DNA of 64,000 nt, from the NCBI GenBank assembly GCA_048499435.1, contig JASNZW010000001.1, positions 1 through 64,000 on the forward strand, written 5' to 3'. The notes under the pieces are model-generated. The model saw only the letters and a program-made list of their open reading frames with translations. It had not been told where the DNA came from and did no database searches. Positions 49,405 to 56,881 of the stretch are shown one piece after another (positions within the stretch are counted from its first letter, which is position 1; each line of letters begins with the position of its first letter). Source of the DNA: DAOTWC01 sp048499435 (lineage in GTDB: Bacteria > Chloroflexota > Anaerolineae > Aggregatilineales > Phototrophicaceae). The position numbers and the translations under genes are program-made.

Positions 49405-50867
49405 CTGACTCTAATAAGCTGAACGATGCCGACATCGAACGCCTGATTCGCTATGTGAGCGACGAAGTGGCCCCCAGCGCAGCGCCGGCGGCGGCCAGCA
49501 GCGGCCCTTTCATGCGCCCCACCAACTTTGATCCGGGCCGGGGCGCGGGGCAGTTTCACGACCCTGACAGCGCGGTAGACGCGGCGCTGGCGGCCTACCA
49601 GCAGCTCAGCGACATGCCGCTGGAGCGCCGCCGGCACATCATCGAGGCGATGCGCGCGACCGCGCGCGAGTACGCGCAGGTGCTGGCGCATTTCGCTGCC
49701 CAGGAAACTGGCATGGGCCGGGCCGAGGACAAGGTGATGAAAAACCTGCTCACGGCCAATAAAACGCCGGGGCCGGAATATCTGGATACACAGGCGTGGA
49801 GCGGCGATGGCGGCCTCACCCTGACTGAGTACGCGCCTTACGGTGTGCTGGCGTCCATCACGCCGACGACTAACCCGACCAGCACAGTCATCAACAACAG
49901 CATCAGCATGGTGAGCGCGGGCAACGCCGTTGTGTTTAACGCGCACCCAAGCGCCAGGCAGTGCAGCGCCTACACGATTCAGCTTCTCAACGAGGCGATC
50001 GTCAGCGCCGGCGGCCCGGCAAACCTGCTGACGTGTGTCGCCGAGCCAACGATCGAATCCGCGCAGGCGCTGATGACGCACAGGAAAGTGCGCCTGCTGG
50101 TGGTGACAGGCGGGGCGGGCGTGGTGCGCCAGGCCATGCAGAGCGGCAAGCGGGCGGTGTGCGCTGGGCCGGGCAACCCGCCGGTAGTGGTGGATGAGAC
50201 GGCAGATATCGAACAGGCCGGTCGCGATATCGTGCGCGGCGGCAGCTTCGACAACAACCTGGTCTGCACGACGGAAAAGACTACGTTCGCCGTCGAGTCG
50301 GTGGTTAACGACCTGGTGGACGCCATGACGCGGCACGGCGCTTACCTGATTACGTCGTGGCAGCTTCGCCGGCTGCTGAAATCCATTCTGGCCGAGGATC
50401 GCGGGCCGGGCACGTATTCGGTGATGAACAAAGAGTTTATCGGCCAGAACGCCAGCGTGCTGCTCAAAGAGATCGGCATTAACGTCGGCGCGGAGGTGCG
50501 GCAGATCGTGGCGGTGGTCGAGCCGGATCACCAGCTTGTGTGGTCAGAGCAGATGATGCCGATCATGCCGGTCGTGCCCATGCCGGACGTTAACGCCGCC
50601 ATTGACCTGGCGGTGCTGTCTGAGCACGGGTTCCGTCACACGGCCATGATGCACAGCAAAAACCTGGATAACCTGAGCCGGATGGCGCGCGCGGTGGACT
50701 GCTCGATCTTCGTCAAGAACGGGCCGTGCCTGGCCGGGCTGGGCTATGGCGGCGAGGGCTTTACGTCGTTCACCATCGCCAGCCCCACCGGTGAGGGCCT
50801 GACAACCTGCCGCAGCTTCAGCCGGCTGCGGCGCTGCACGCTGAAGGACAGCTTCCGCATCGTATGA
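49401..50867 (+). CDS. Microcompartment acylating aldehyde dehydrogenase (EutE/PduP type)
   Basis: The CoA-acylating dehydrogenase converts an aldehyde, NAD+ and CoA to acyl-CoA. The 488 residues have catalytic Cys289 (FDNNLVCTTEK), the ITPTTNPTSTVINNS cofactor loop and CAGPGNPPVVVD. An N-terminal amphipathic helix (about 8-22, NDADIERLIRYVSDE) followed by a Pro/Ala-rich linker matches encapsulation peptides that target PduP/EutE into shells. It starts inside the histidine kinase gene (ATGA). Lactaldehyde or propionaldehyde is the likely substrate, given the aldolase. No phosphotransacylase or alcohol dehydrogenase is encoded here. Confidence 0.94.
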   Translation: MTDSNKLNDADIERLIRYVSDEVAPSAAPAAASSGPFMRPTNFDPGRGAGQFHDPDSAVDAALAAYQQLSDMPLERRRHIIEAMRATAREYAQVLAHFAAQETGMGRAEDKVMKNLLTANKTPGPEYLDTQAWSGDGGLTLTEYAPYGVLASITPTTNPTSTVINNSISMVSAGNAVVFNAHPSARQCSAYTIQLLNEAIVSAGGPANLLTCVAEPTIESAQALMTHRKVRLLVVTGGAGVVRQAMQSGKRAVCAGPGNPPVVVDETADIEQAGRDIVRGGSFDNNLVCTTEKTTFAVESVVNDLVDAMTRHGAYLITSWQLRRLLKSILAEDRGPGTYSVMNKEFIGQNASVLLKEIGINVGAEVRQIVAVVEPDHQLVWSEQMMPIMPVVPMPDVNAAIDLAVLSEHGFRHTAMMHSKNLDNLSRMARAVDCSIFVKNGPCLAGLGYGGEGFTSFTIASPTGEGLTTCRSFSRLRRCTLKDSFRIV

Positions 50868-51535
50868 GCGAACCGGTGAGCAAGCCAACGCCGCCGCTGC
50901 CGGCGGGCGAAAACAGCAGCGCGCCTGCCGCGCTGGCGATCGAGCCGGCGCTGGCGCTGCTGGAGTTCAGCAGCATCGCGGCGGGCGTGGAAAGCGCCGA
51001 CGCGATGGTCAAGCGCGCGGCGCTCGACATCGTGCGCGCCGGGACGGTGCAGCCAGGGCGCTTCCTGGTGCTGGTAGGCGGGCCGGTCGCTGAAGTTGAG
51101 GAAGCGCTCAAGGCCGGGCTGGCGACCGCCCCCGATGTGTTAAGCGACCACATCTTCCTGCCCGGTGTCCACCGCGAGGTGGTGCGGGCGCTGGGCGGCG
51201 GGCGCAGCCCCGATGGGCTGGCCGCTGGCCATGACGCCCTGGGCATTGTCGAGACGCACACCGTCCCCGCCGCCATCCACGCCGCCGACAAAGGCGTGAA
51301 AGGCGCGGAGGTGGCGCTGCTGGAGGTGCGGCTGGCGGATGGGCTGGGCGGCAAGGGGATCGTGTTTTTCACTGGGCTGGTCGCTGATGTGGAGGCCGCC
51401 GTCGAGATCGCGGTCGGGGCGCTTCAGCCGGGGCAGAAGGTGCGGCAGGTCGTGATCGCGCAGCTTCACACTGAGCTGGCCGACGTGCTGCGCGGCTCGA
51501 CACGCTTCGGCGCTCAGCTTGATTGGCGTCTGTAA
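50864..51535 (+). CDS. BMC-T microcompartment shell protein (single-layer type)
   Basis: A 223-residue tandem BMC protein. Domain 1 has ALALLEFSSIAAGVESADAM and VGGPVAEVEEAL, and domain 2 has ALGIVETHTVPAAIHAADKG and FFTGLVADVEAAVEIAV. This layout resembles the Haliangium BMC-T1 that forms flat shell facets. It begins within the aldehyde dehydrogenase stop (ATGA). Together with the first BMC-T it supplies trimers, but no hexameric BMC-H gene is found here. An N-terminal Pro/Ser extension (1-24) is likely flexible. Confidence 0.92.
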   Translation: MSEPVSKPTPPLPAGENSSAPAALAIEPALALLEFSSIAAGVESADAMVKRAALDIVRAGTVQPGRFLVLVGGPVAEVEEALKAGLATAPDVLSDHIFLPGVHREVVRALGGGRSPDGLAAGHDALGIVETHTVPAAIHAADKGVKGAEVALLEVRLADGLGGKGIVFFTGLVADVEAAVEIAVGALQPGQKVRQVVIAQLHTELADVLRGSTRFGAQLDWRL

Positions 51536-51570
51536 GCGGCCTGCGTTTTACTGAGATCAGAAGGAGATAG

Positions 51571-52407
51571 ATGGTGAAACGGATTGTCGGAATTGTGCTC
51601 TTGCTGGTTTTTGCGCTGGCGCTGCCGGCGGCGGCCCAGGACGCTACCCCTGAGGCGGAGCTGCCGCCAGGCTGTAACACGGCGGCCCTGGCCGGTATTC
51701 TGGTGTCGGCCAGCGAGGCCGTTAAAGGCGCGCAGCCTGCCGATGTGGTTTCGATCATTGCGCAGATCGAGGAAATGCTGACTGAAACCAAGATCGCCTG
51801 CGCCGGGGCCGGCGCTGCCGCCGAGGACGCGCTCGACTTCAGCGCGGTGGCGCAGTCGCGCACGGACGACGGGGCCTTTGTGCTGGGCAACCCGGATGCG
51901 CCGCTGACGCTGGTGGAGTTTTCCGATTATCTGTGCGGCCACTGCCAGAACTACGAGCCGATCGTGCGCCAGTTTATTGAGGATTACGTGCTGACCGGGC
52001 AGGCGCGTTTTGAATACCGCTTCTTCCCGGTGATTGACCAGAACTGGTCGCCGCTGCTGGCGCGTATGACAGAGTGCAGCGACATCCTCAACCCCGGCAG
52101 CTTCTGGAACGCGCACATGCTCATGTTCGACCTAGCGACCGAAGGCCTGACCGGGACGACGCCGTTCATCTTCGCGACCCGCGCCGGGCTGGATTACGAT
52201 GCGCTGGTGGAGTGCGTGCAGACGGCCAACCAGGTCGCCACTGACGCGGCGGTCGGGCAGGCCGCCGGTGTCACCGGCACGCCGGCGGTGCGCGTGCGCT
52301 TTGACGGCGGCGAGCTGGAGGTCATTACGCTGGACGACCAGGCTTATGACCGGGGCGGCGTGAGCCTGGACCTTCTGGCGCGCCTGCTTGAGACGACAGT
52401 AGAGTAA
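51571..52407 (+). CDS. Exported DsbA/thioredoxin-fold protein
   Basis: A 278-residue protein with a signal peptide (MVKRIVGIVLLLVFALALPA, cleavage near AAAQ). A DsbA-like domain holds the active site FSDYLCGHCQNYEP and cis-Pro loop GVTGTPAVRV. The family oxidises or isomerises disulfides outside the cytoplasm. Its place between a shell gene and the aldolase is odd, since shells assemble in the cytoplasm; it may be a passenger. AGAAGGAG precedes the ATG. The gap to the aldolase is 6 bases. Confidence 0.88.
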   Translation: MVKRIVGIVLLLVFALALPAAAQDATPEAELPPGCNTAALAGILVSASEAVKGAQPADVVSIIAQIEEMLTETKIACAGAGAAAEDALDFSAVAQSRTDDGAFVLGNPDAPLTLVEFSDYLCGHCQNYEPIVRQFIEDYVLTGQARFEYRFFPVIDQNWSPLLARMTECSDILNPGSFWNAHMLMFDLATEGLTGTTPFIFATRAGLDYDALVECVQTANQVATDAAVGQAAGVTGTPAVRVRFDGGELEVITLDDQAYDRGGVSLDLLARLLETTVE

Positions 52408-52413
52408 AACGCT

Positions 52414-53217
52414 ATGCCGATGCTAGAGCGGGACCTGCGCGAACAAATCTGTGAGATTGGCCGCCTGATGTACACCAATTCGTACATTGACGGGGCCAGC
52501 GGCAATATCAGCGCCCGGCTGGGGGCGGACCGCGTGCTGGCCACCCCCAGCGGGCTTGCCAAGGGGTTTATGCAGCCGGAACAGTTGATCGTGGTCAACA
52601 TGGACGGCAAGCGCGTTGACCGGCCAACAGCGGCCAACGCCGACCTGCGCCCGACATCAGAACTGGTTATGCATCTGGAGTGCTACAAGCAGCGCCCGGA
52701 CGTGCACGGCGTAGTCCACGCCCACCCGCCAACGGCGGTCGCGCTGACGGTTGCCGGCTACGACTTCCAGTTGTGCATCATCCCCGAAGCTGTGATGATC
52801 CTGGGGCTGGTTCCCACCACGCCCTACGCGACCCCGGCCAGCCCGGAGGATCGCGACGTGATCAGCGAGCTGATCCGCGAGCACGACGCCATTATGCTGT
52901 CGCATCACGGCTCGCTGACGGTGGCAAACAGCGTGTGGGAAGCGTACATGCGCCTGGAAACGCTGGAACACACCGCCAAGATTCTGTTCATGGCGGAGCA
53001 GATGGGCGGGGCGCACGTTATCCCGCCGCATCAGGTGGACAAGCTGATCGTGGCGCGGCAGAAGCTGGGGCTGGAGCGGCCCGGCGATGTCGAGCGCATT
53101 CGCGCCGCCTGCGGCGTCAGGCCGCAGGGACAGCCGCAGGTTGTCCGGCTGGACGGCGGTGTTGAGGACCAGGTGCGCGCGGTCGTGCGCGAAATCCTGC
53201 TGGAGCTGACACACTGA
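52414..53217 (+). CDS. Class II sugar-phosphate aldolase (fuculose/rhamnulose-phosphate type)
   Basis: This zinc aldolase cleaves a 6-deoxy ketose 1-phosphate to dihydroxyacetone phosphate and lactaldehyde. The 267 residues keep GASGNISARLG, the phosphate loop TPSGL, the acid Glu in TSELVMH, and metal His in VVHAHPPTA and SHHGSL. Plain fuculose aldolases are about 215 residues. Here a linker and a C-terminal amphipathic helix (about 248-264, GVEDQVRAVVREILLEL) are added, a likely encapsulation peptide. It is the last gene of the BMC operon, ended by a terminator. The true substrate is unproven. Confidence 0.92.
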   Translation: MPMLERDLREQICEIGRLMYTNSYIDGASGNISARLGADRVLATPSGLAKGFMQPEQLIVVNMDGKRVDRPTAANADLRPTSELVMHLECYKQRPDVHGVVHAHPPTAVALTVAGYDFQLCIIPEAVMILGLVPTTPYATPASPEDRDVISELIREHDAIMLSHHGSLTVANSVWEAYMRLETLEHTAKILFMAEQMGGAHVIPPHQVDKLIVARQKLGLERPGDVERIRAACGVRPQGQPQVVRLDGGVEDQVRAVVREILLELTH

Positions 53218-53247
53218 CGCTGCGGCGTCAGCCGACCGGCGAAAGCT

Positions 53248-53287
53248 GCCGCCCGCTGCGCGAACAGCCAGCGGGCGGCGCTGTTTT
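53248..53287 (+). terminator. Intrinsic terminator of the microcompartment operon
   Basis: A perfect 10-base-pair stem (GCCGCCCGCT with AGCGGGCGGC) with a 12-base loop, then GCTGTTTT. It ends next to the convergent der stop codon. Confidence 0.75.
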
Positions 53288-54674
53288 AGCTGCCGAACAT
53301 TCCGTCGCGCGGGCGGAAGCTGAGGATGATGGGCGTGCCTTCAAACGGGTACTCTGCGCGAATCTGGTTTTCCAGGAAGCGCTTGTACGAGAAGTGCACC
53401 AGCCGCGTGTCGTTGACGTGAAACAGGATCACGGGCGGGTCTACCGCCACCTGGGCCGCGAACAGCAGCTTAAGCTGTTTGGTCCCCTTCTGCGGCGGCG
53501 GGTGCTTCTGCACCGCGGCGCGCATCAGCCGGTTGAGATCGGCGGTGGGGATGCGGAATGACCGCGCTTCGTAGACGCGGTTGGCGGTCTCTAACACCTG
53601 GTGGATGCGCTGGCCGGTCAGCGCGCTGATGAAGATCGTGGGCGCGCCGGGCAGGAAGTTGAATTTTTTGCGCATGTCGTCCAGGTAGCTGGTCATGGTG
53701 TAGGTATCTTTTTCGACCGCGTCCCACTTGTTGACGATCACCACCATGCTCTTATAGGCGTCGAGGATGTAGCCAGCGATGTGCTGGTCCTGTTCGGTGA
53801 TGCCGTCCAGCGCGTCGAGGACCAGCAGCGCCACATCGGCCCGGTCAATGGCGCGCAGCGCTCGCAGCACGCTGTATTTCTCGATGCCTGGCTCGATCTT
53901 TCCGCGCCGGCGGATGCCCGCCGTGTCAATCAGCGTGACCGGCTGGCCGTGCCAGGTGATGCGCGTGTCGATGGCGTCGCGCGTGGTCCCGGCGATCGGG
54001 CTGACGATGGCGCGGTCCTCGCCCAGCAGGCGGTTGAGCAGGCTGCTCTTGCCGACATTGGGCCGCCCGACGATCGCGATTTTCAGGTGCTCATCGTCGT
54101 CATCGTCGCCGGCGGAGGCTGTTGGCGACTGCGCCAGCGCCTCGACAATCGTGTCCAGCAGGTCGCCCACGCCCAGGCTGTGAAACGCGCTGACGGCGTG
54201 TACGTGTTCGAAGCCCAGCGCGTAAAACTCGGCTGTGCCGCTGGCGCGTTCGGGGTTGTCGGCCTTGTTGGCCGCCACAATGATAGGCTTGCTGGCGCTG
54301 CTGCGGCGCAGAATCTGCGCGATCTGTTCATCGGCGGCGGTGATGCCCTGGGTGGCGTCGACCAGCAGCACGATCACATCGGCTTCGCTGGCCGCCAGCA
54401 GCGCCTGGGCCTCGATCTGCGGCACGAAATCGGCGCTGCCTTCCGCCAGCGGCGCGGTGTTGCGGCTGCCTTTCGGCTGGTAAACCTCGATGCCGCCGGT
54501 GTCAACGACGTAGAAATCCAGGCCGCGCCAGTGCGCCTCGCCCTGGATGCGGTCGCGGGTCGTGCCGGGGATGTCGTCTATGACCGCCCGGCGCTGGCCG
54601 ATCAGGCGGTTAAACAGGGTGCTTTTGCCTACATTCGGGCGGCCCACCAGGGCGACCATCGGTTTGCTTGACAC
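53286..54674 (-). CDS. der: Ribosome biogenesis GTPase Der (EngA)
   Basis: A 462-residue double GTPase needed for 50S assembly. Each G domain has its own P-loop (GRPNVGKSTLFNRLIG and GRPNVGKSSLLNRLLG), DTGGIE and DTAGIRR switch II, and NKAD and NKWD specificity motifs. The C-terminal KH-like domain (FHVNDTRLVHFSYKRFLENQIR) completes it. The start is GTG 54674, preceded by GAGAGG. It follows the cdaA-cdaR pair on the same strand but has its own promoter overlapping the cdaR end. Confidence 0.96.
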   Translation of the reverse strand: MSSKPMVALVGRPNVGKSTLFNRLIGQRRAVIDDIPGTTRDRIQGEAHWRGLDFYVVDTGGIEVYQPKGSRNTAPLAEGSADFVPQIEAQALLAASEADVIVLLVDATQGITAADEQIAQILRRSSASKPIIVAANKADNPERASGTAEFYALGFEHVHAVSAFHSLGVGDLLDTIVEALAQSPTASAGDDDDDEHLKIAIVGRPNVGKSSLLNRLLGEDRAIVSPIAGTTRDAIDTRITWHGQPVTLIDTAGIRRRGKIEPGIEKYSVLRALRAIDRADVALLVLDALDGITEQDQHIAGYILDAYKSMVVIVNKWDAVEKDTYTMTSYLDDMRKKFNFLPGAPTIFISALTGQRIHQVLETANRVYEARSFRIPTADLNRLMRAAVQKHPPPQKGTKQLKLLFAAQVAVDPPVILFHVNDTRLVHFSYKRFLENQIRAEYPFEGTPIILSFRPRDGMFGS

Positions 54675-54702
54675 AGGGGCAACCTCTCATTTTGCTGCCT
54701 GG

Positions 54703-54731
54703 ATTGTAGCAGACGCGGCGCGGGCTGTGCA
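54703..54731 (-). promoter_or_regulatory. der promoter
   Basis: On the minus strand TGCACA (-35, 54726-54731), 17 bases, then TACAAT (54703-54708) preceded by TGC (extended -10). Confidence 0.55.
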
Positions 54732-54734
54732 GGT

Positions 54735-55997
54735 TTAACCGCCGACGGGGTCGGGGGTGGGCGGGCCGATGATAACCGCGTCGATTTCCTCTGGCAGCAC
54801 CAGCATATCAGCCTGCGTAAGGTGGCCCTGAAGCACGGCGACCACCGGCTGAACGCGGTGTGTGCCCGGCGCGAGGCCGCTCAGGTCAGCGATAACGTCC
54901 AGGCTTTGCGACGTCAGCGTGTCCAGCTCGACGCGCGGCCCGGTGATGATGATCGTCACTTCCTGCGGGGCCAGCGTCGCGCTGAGGTTGGCCGGCAGAC
55001 CCGTGATGCGCACCGGGATGTTGTCGAACTGGCGGCTGGCAGACAGGGCCGTAATGCCGACTTCAACCGTGACCAGCGAGCTGCCTACGACAAACACGTT
55101 TTCGTAGGGCACGCGCACCGCCACCTCAACCTGAAAGCTCTCGGTCTTGTCTTTGAGGTTGATCTGTTCGGTGGGCAGCGCGCCGGGGATCGTGTCGAGC
55201 ACTTCCTGCGGCCCGCTGACCAGCACAAACTGCGGGTTGTAGACGATTCCGGTCAGCGCGTAGCCTTCCGGCAGGGTTTCGTCGAGGAAATTGGGGACCA
55301 CGCGCAGCTCGCGCGTGCCGGGCCGCAGGCCGATCTCAGCGGTGATATCAGCCGTGCCAGGCTCCAGCGTGACGTCGGCCACTGGCTCGCCGGCGGCGTC
55401 TACCGGAATGAGGGTGTAACTGCTTTCCAGGGTGGCGCGCTGCTCGCTGAGGTCCAGCGCGACCTGGGCGGCTGCCACCTGCTGCACTTTGCTGAGCGCG
55501 CCCCTGATCAGCACCTGGCGCACATTAGTGGCTGGCGTGCCGACCACCTCGAAACCGCGCGGCGGGTCCTGCGTGACCGTTACCCGCACCGGCACGAGCT
55601 GCTCGCGCAGTTCCTCCAGCGTGATTACGATCTGGCGCGGTGAGGTGTCGGCAGAGGCGCGGCGCGCGACCTCTGGCAGCAGGTTGATGCGGTAGGTCCC
55701 CGGCCCTTCAGCGGACACGTCCGCCGTCACGCTGATGTCGTCGGGCGCAAGCTGGTTGATAACGCTTTCGGGCGCACGCACGGTGACGCTGGCCACCGCG
55801 CGCGACTGCTCGGTGACGATCAGGTTGGGGTTGTGCGTCACCTGGATGTCCACTGAGCGAAAGACCCGTTCCTGCACCGGGTTGGATTGCAGCGTGGCGA
55901 ACAGCCAGACGAAGAACGCCAGCGCCAGCGAGGCGACCAGCCACATCACGTTATCCCACAGCCTGCGGTTCGGGGACGCTTTAACCGGTTTCTGCAT
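54735..55997 (-). CDS. cdaR: YbbR-domain protein, CdaR-like regulator of c-di-AMP synthesis
   Basis: A 420-residue membrane-anchored protein. A cytoplasmic N-tail (MQKPVKASPNRRLWDN) and one helix (VMWLVASLALAFFVWLFAT) are followed by repeated YbbR modules on the outside (VDIQVTHNPNLIVTE, LVTVEVGITAL and similar beta-rich units). CdaR proteins bind and modulate the diadenylate cyclase CdaA. The start at 55997 overlaps the cdaA stop by one base (TGATG), fixing the start and implying coupling. A glmM gene, often third in such operons, is absent here. Confidence 0.9.
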   Translation of the reverse strand: MQKPVKASPNRRLWDNVMWLVASLALAFFVWLFATLQSNPVQERVFRSVDIQVTHNPNLIVTEQSRAVASVTVRAPESVINQLAPDDISVTADVSAEGPGTYRINLLPEVARRASADTSPRQIVITLEELREQLVPVRVTVTQDPPRGFEVVGTPATNVRQVLIRGALSKVQQVAAAQVALDLSEQRATLESSYTLIPVDAAGEPVADVTLEPGTADITAEIGLRPGTRELRVVPNFLDETLPEGYALTGIVYNPQFVLVSGPQEVLDTIPGALPTEQINLKDKTESFQVEVAVRVPYENVFVVGSSLVTVEVGITALSASRQFDNIPVRITGLPANLSATLAPQEVTIIITGPRVELDTLTSQSLDVIADLSGLAPGTHRVQPVVAVLQGHLTQADMLVLPEEIDAVIIGPPTPDPVGG

Positions 55998-56857
55998 CAG
56001 ACCTGCTTCTGTGTGCTGCGCCAGCGCGCGGTGCGGGCCTGCCACTGGTCGCGCAGGCGGGCGAACGGCGATGAGGTGTCGGGGCTGTCGCTGCCGTAGA
56101 GCGCGCGCAGGATGGTGCGCAGGCGCTGCGCGTCCAGGCGCAGGATGAGGCGGCCCTGGTCAGCAATAGAGATGCGCCCGGTTTCTTCTGAGACGACCAC
56201 GCACAGGGCGTCGCCCACTTCGCTGATGCCGAGGGCGGCCCGGTGGCGCGTGCCCAGTTTGCGCGCTGGCAGGTTGCGGCTGGCGGAAAGCGGCAGCACG
56301 CAGGCCGCCGCCGCGATGCGGCCGTTAGCGTCGATAATGGCGGCGCCGTCGTGCAGCTCGGTTTTGGGCCAGAACACGGTCAGCAAAAGCTGCGGGCTGA
56401 CATCGCTGTTGAGGGCGATGCCGGTGTGGATATATTCCTCCAGGCTGCTGCTGCGCTGGAGCACGATCAGCGCGCCGTGCCGGCGTTCTGACAGGCGCTC
56501 TGCTGCCTGGCAGATGTGCTCGATGATCTGCGCGCGCTGAGTCTCGACCGGCTGTCGCCCGCGCAGCACCCCGCGCCCCAGGCGCTCCAGGCCGCGCCGC
56601 AGCTCCGGCTGGAAGATCACCGGGATAGCGACCAGCAGCAGCGTGAGCGAGTTGCTCATCAGCCAGCTCAGCGCCGAAAGCTGGAACAAGCTGGACAGCA
56701 GCGCCAGCACGACGACGATCAGCACAACGCCGCGCAGCAGCGCCACGCCCTGCGTCCCGCGGATGAAAAAGCTGAGGCCGAAGAACAACAGCCCGACCAG
56801 CAGGATATCGAGCAGGGCGGTGACGGAAAAGCTGTCGAGAATCCAGGACAGGTCCAT
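55997..56857 (-). CDS. cdaA: Diadenylate cyclase CdaA
   Basis: This membrane enzyme makes c-di-AMP from two ATP. The 286 residues have three N-terminal membrane helices and a DAC domain with the catalytic DGA motif in TELHDGAAIIDANG and RHR in GTRHRAALGISE. A SEETGRISIADQG strand follows. A ~45-residue Ser/Arg-rich C-tail is extra. Immediate coupling to cdaR matches the Firmicutes arrangement. c-di-AMP controls potassium and osmotic balance. The upstream TPR gene is separated by 24 bases on the same strand. Confidence 0.95.
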   Translation of the reverse strand: MDLSWILDSFSVTALLDILLVGLLFFGLSFFIRGTQGVALLRGVVLIVVVLALLSSLFQLSALSWLMSNSLTLLLVAIPVIFQPELRRGLERLGRGVLRGRQPVETQRAQIIEHICQAAERLSERRHGALIVLQRSSSLEEYIHTGIALNSDVSPQLLLTVFWPKTELHDGAAIIDANGRIAAAACVLPLSASRNLPARKLGTRHRAALGISEVGDALCVVVSEETGRISIADQGRLILRLDAQRLRTILRALYGSDSPDTSSPFARLRDQWQARTARWRSTQKQV

Positions 56858-56881
56858 AGTAAATCGCCGTGCCTGCGCCGC

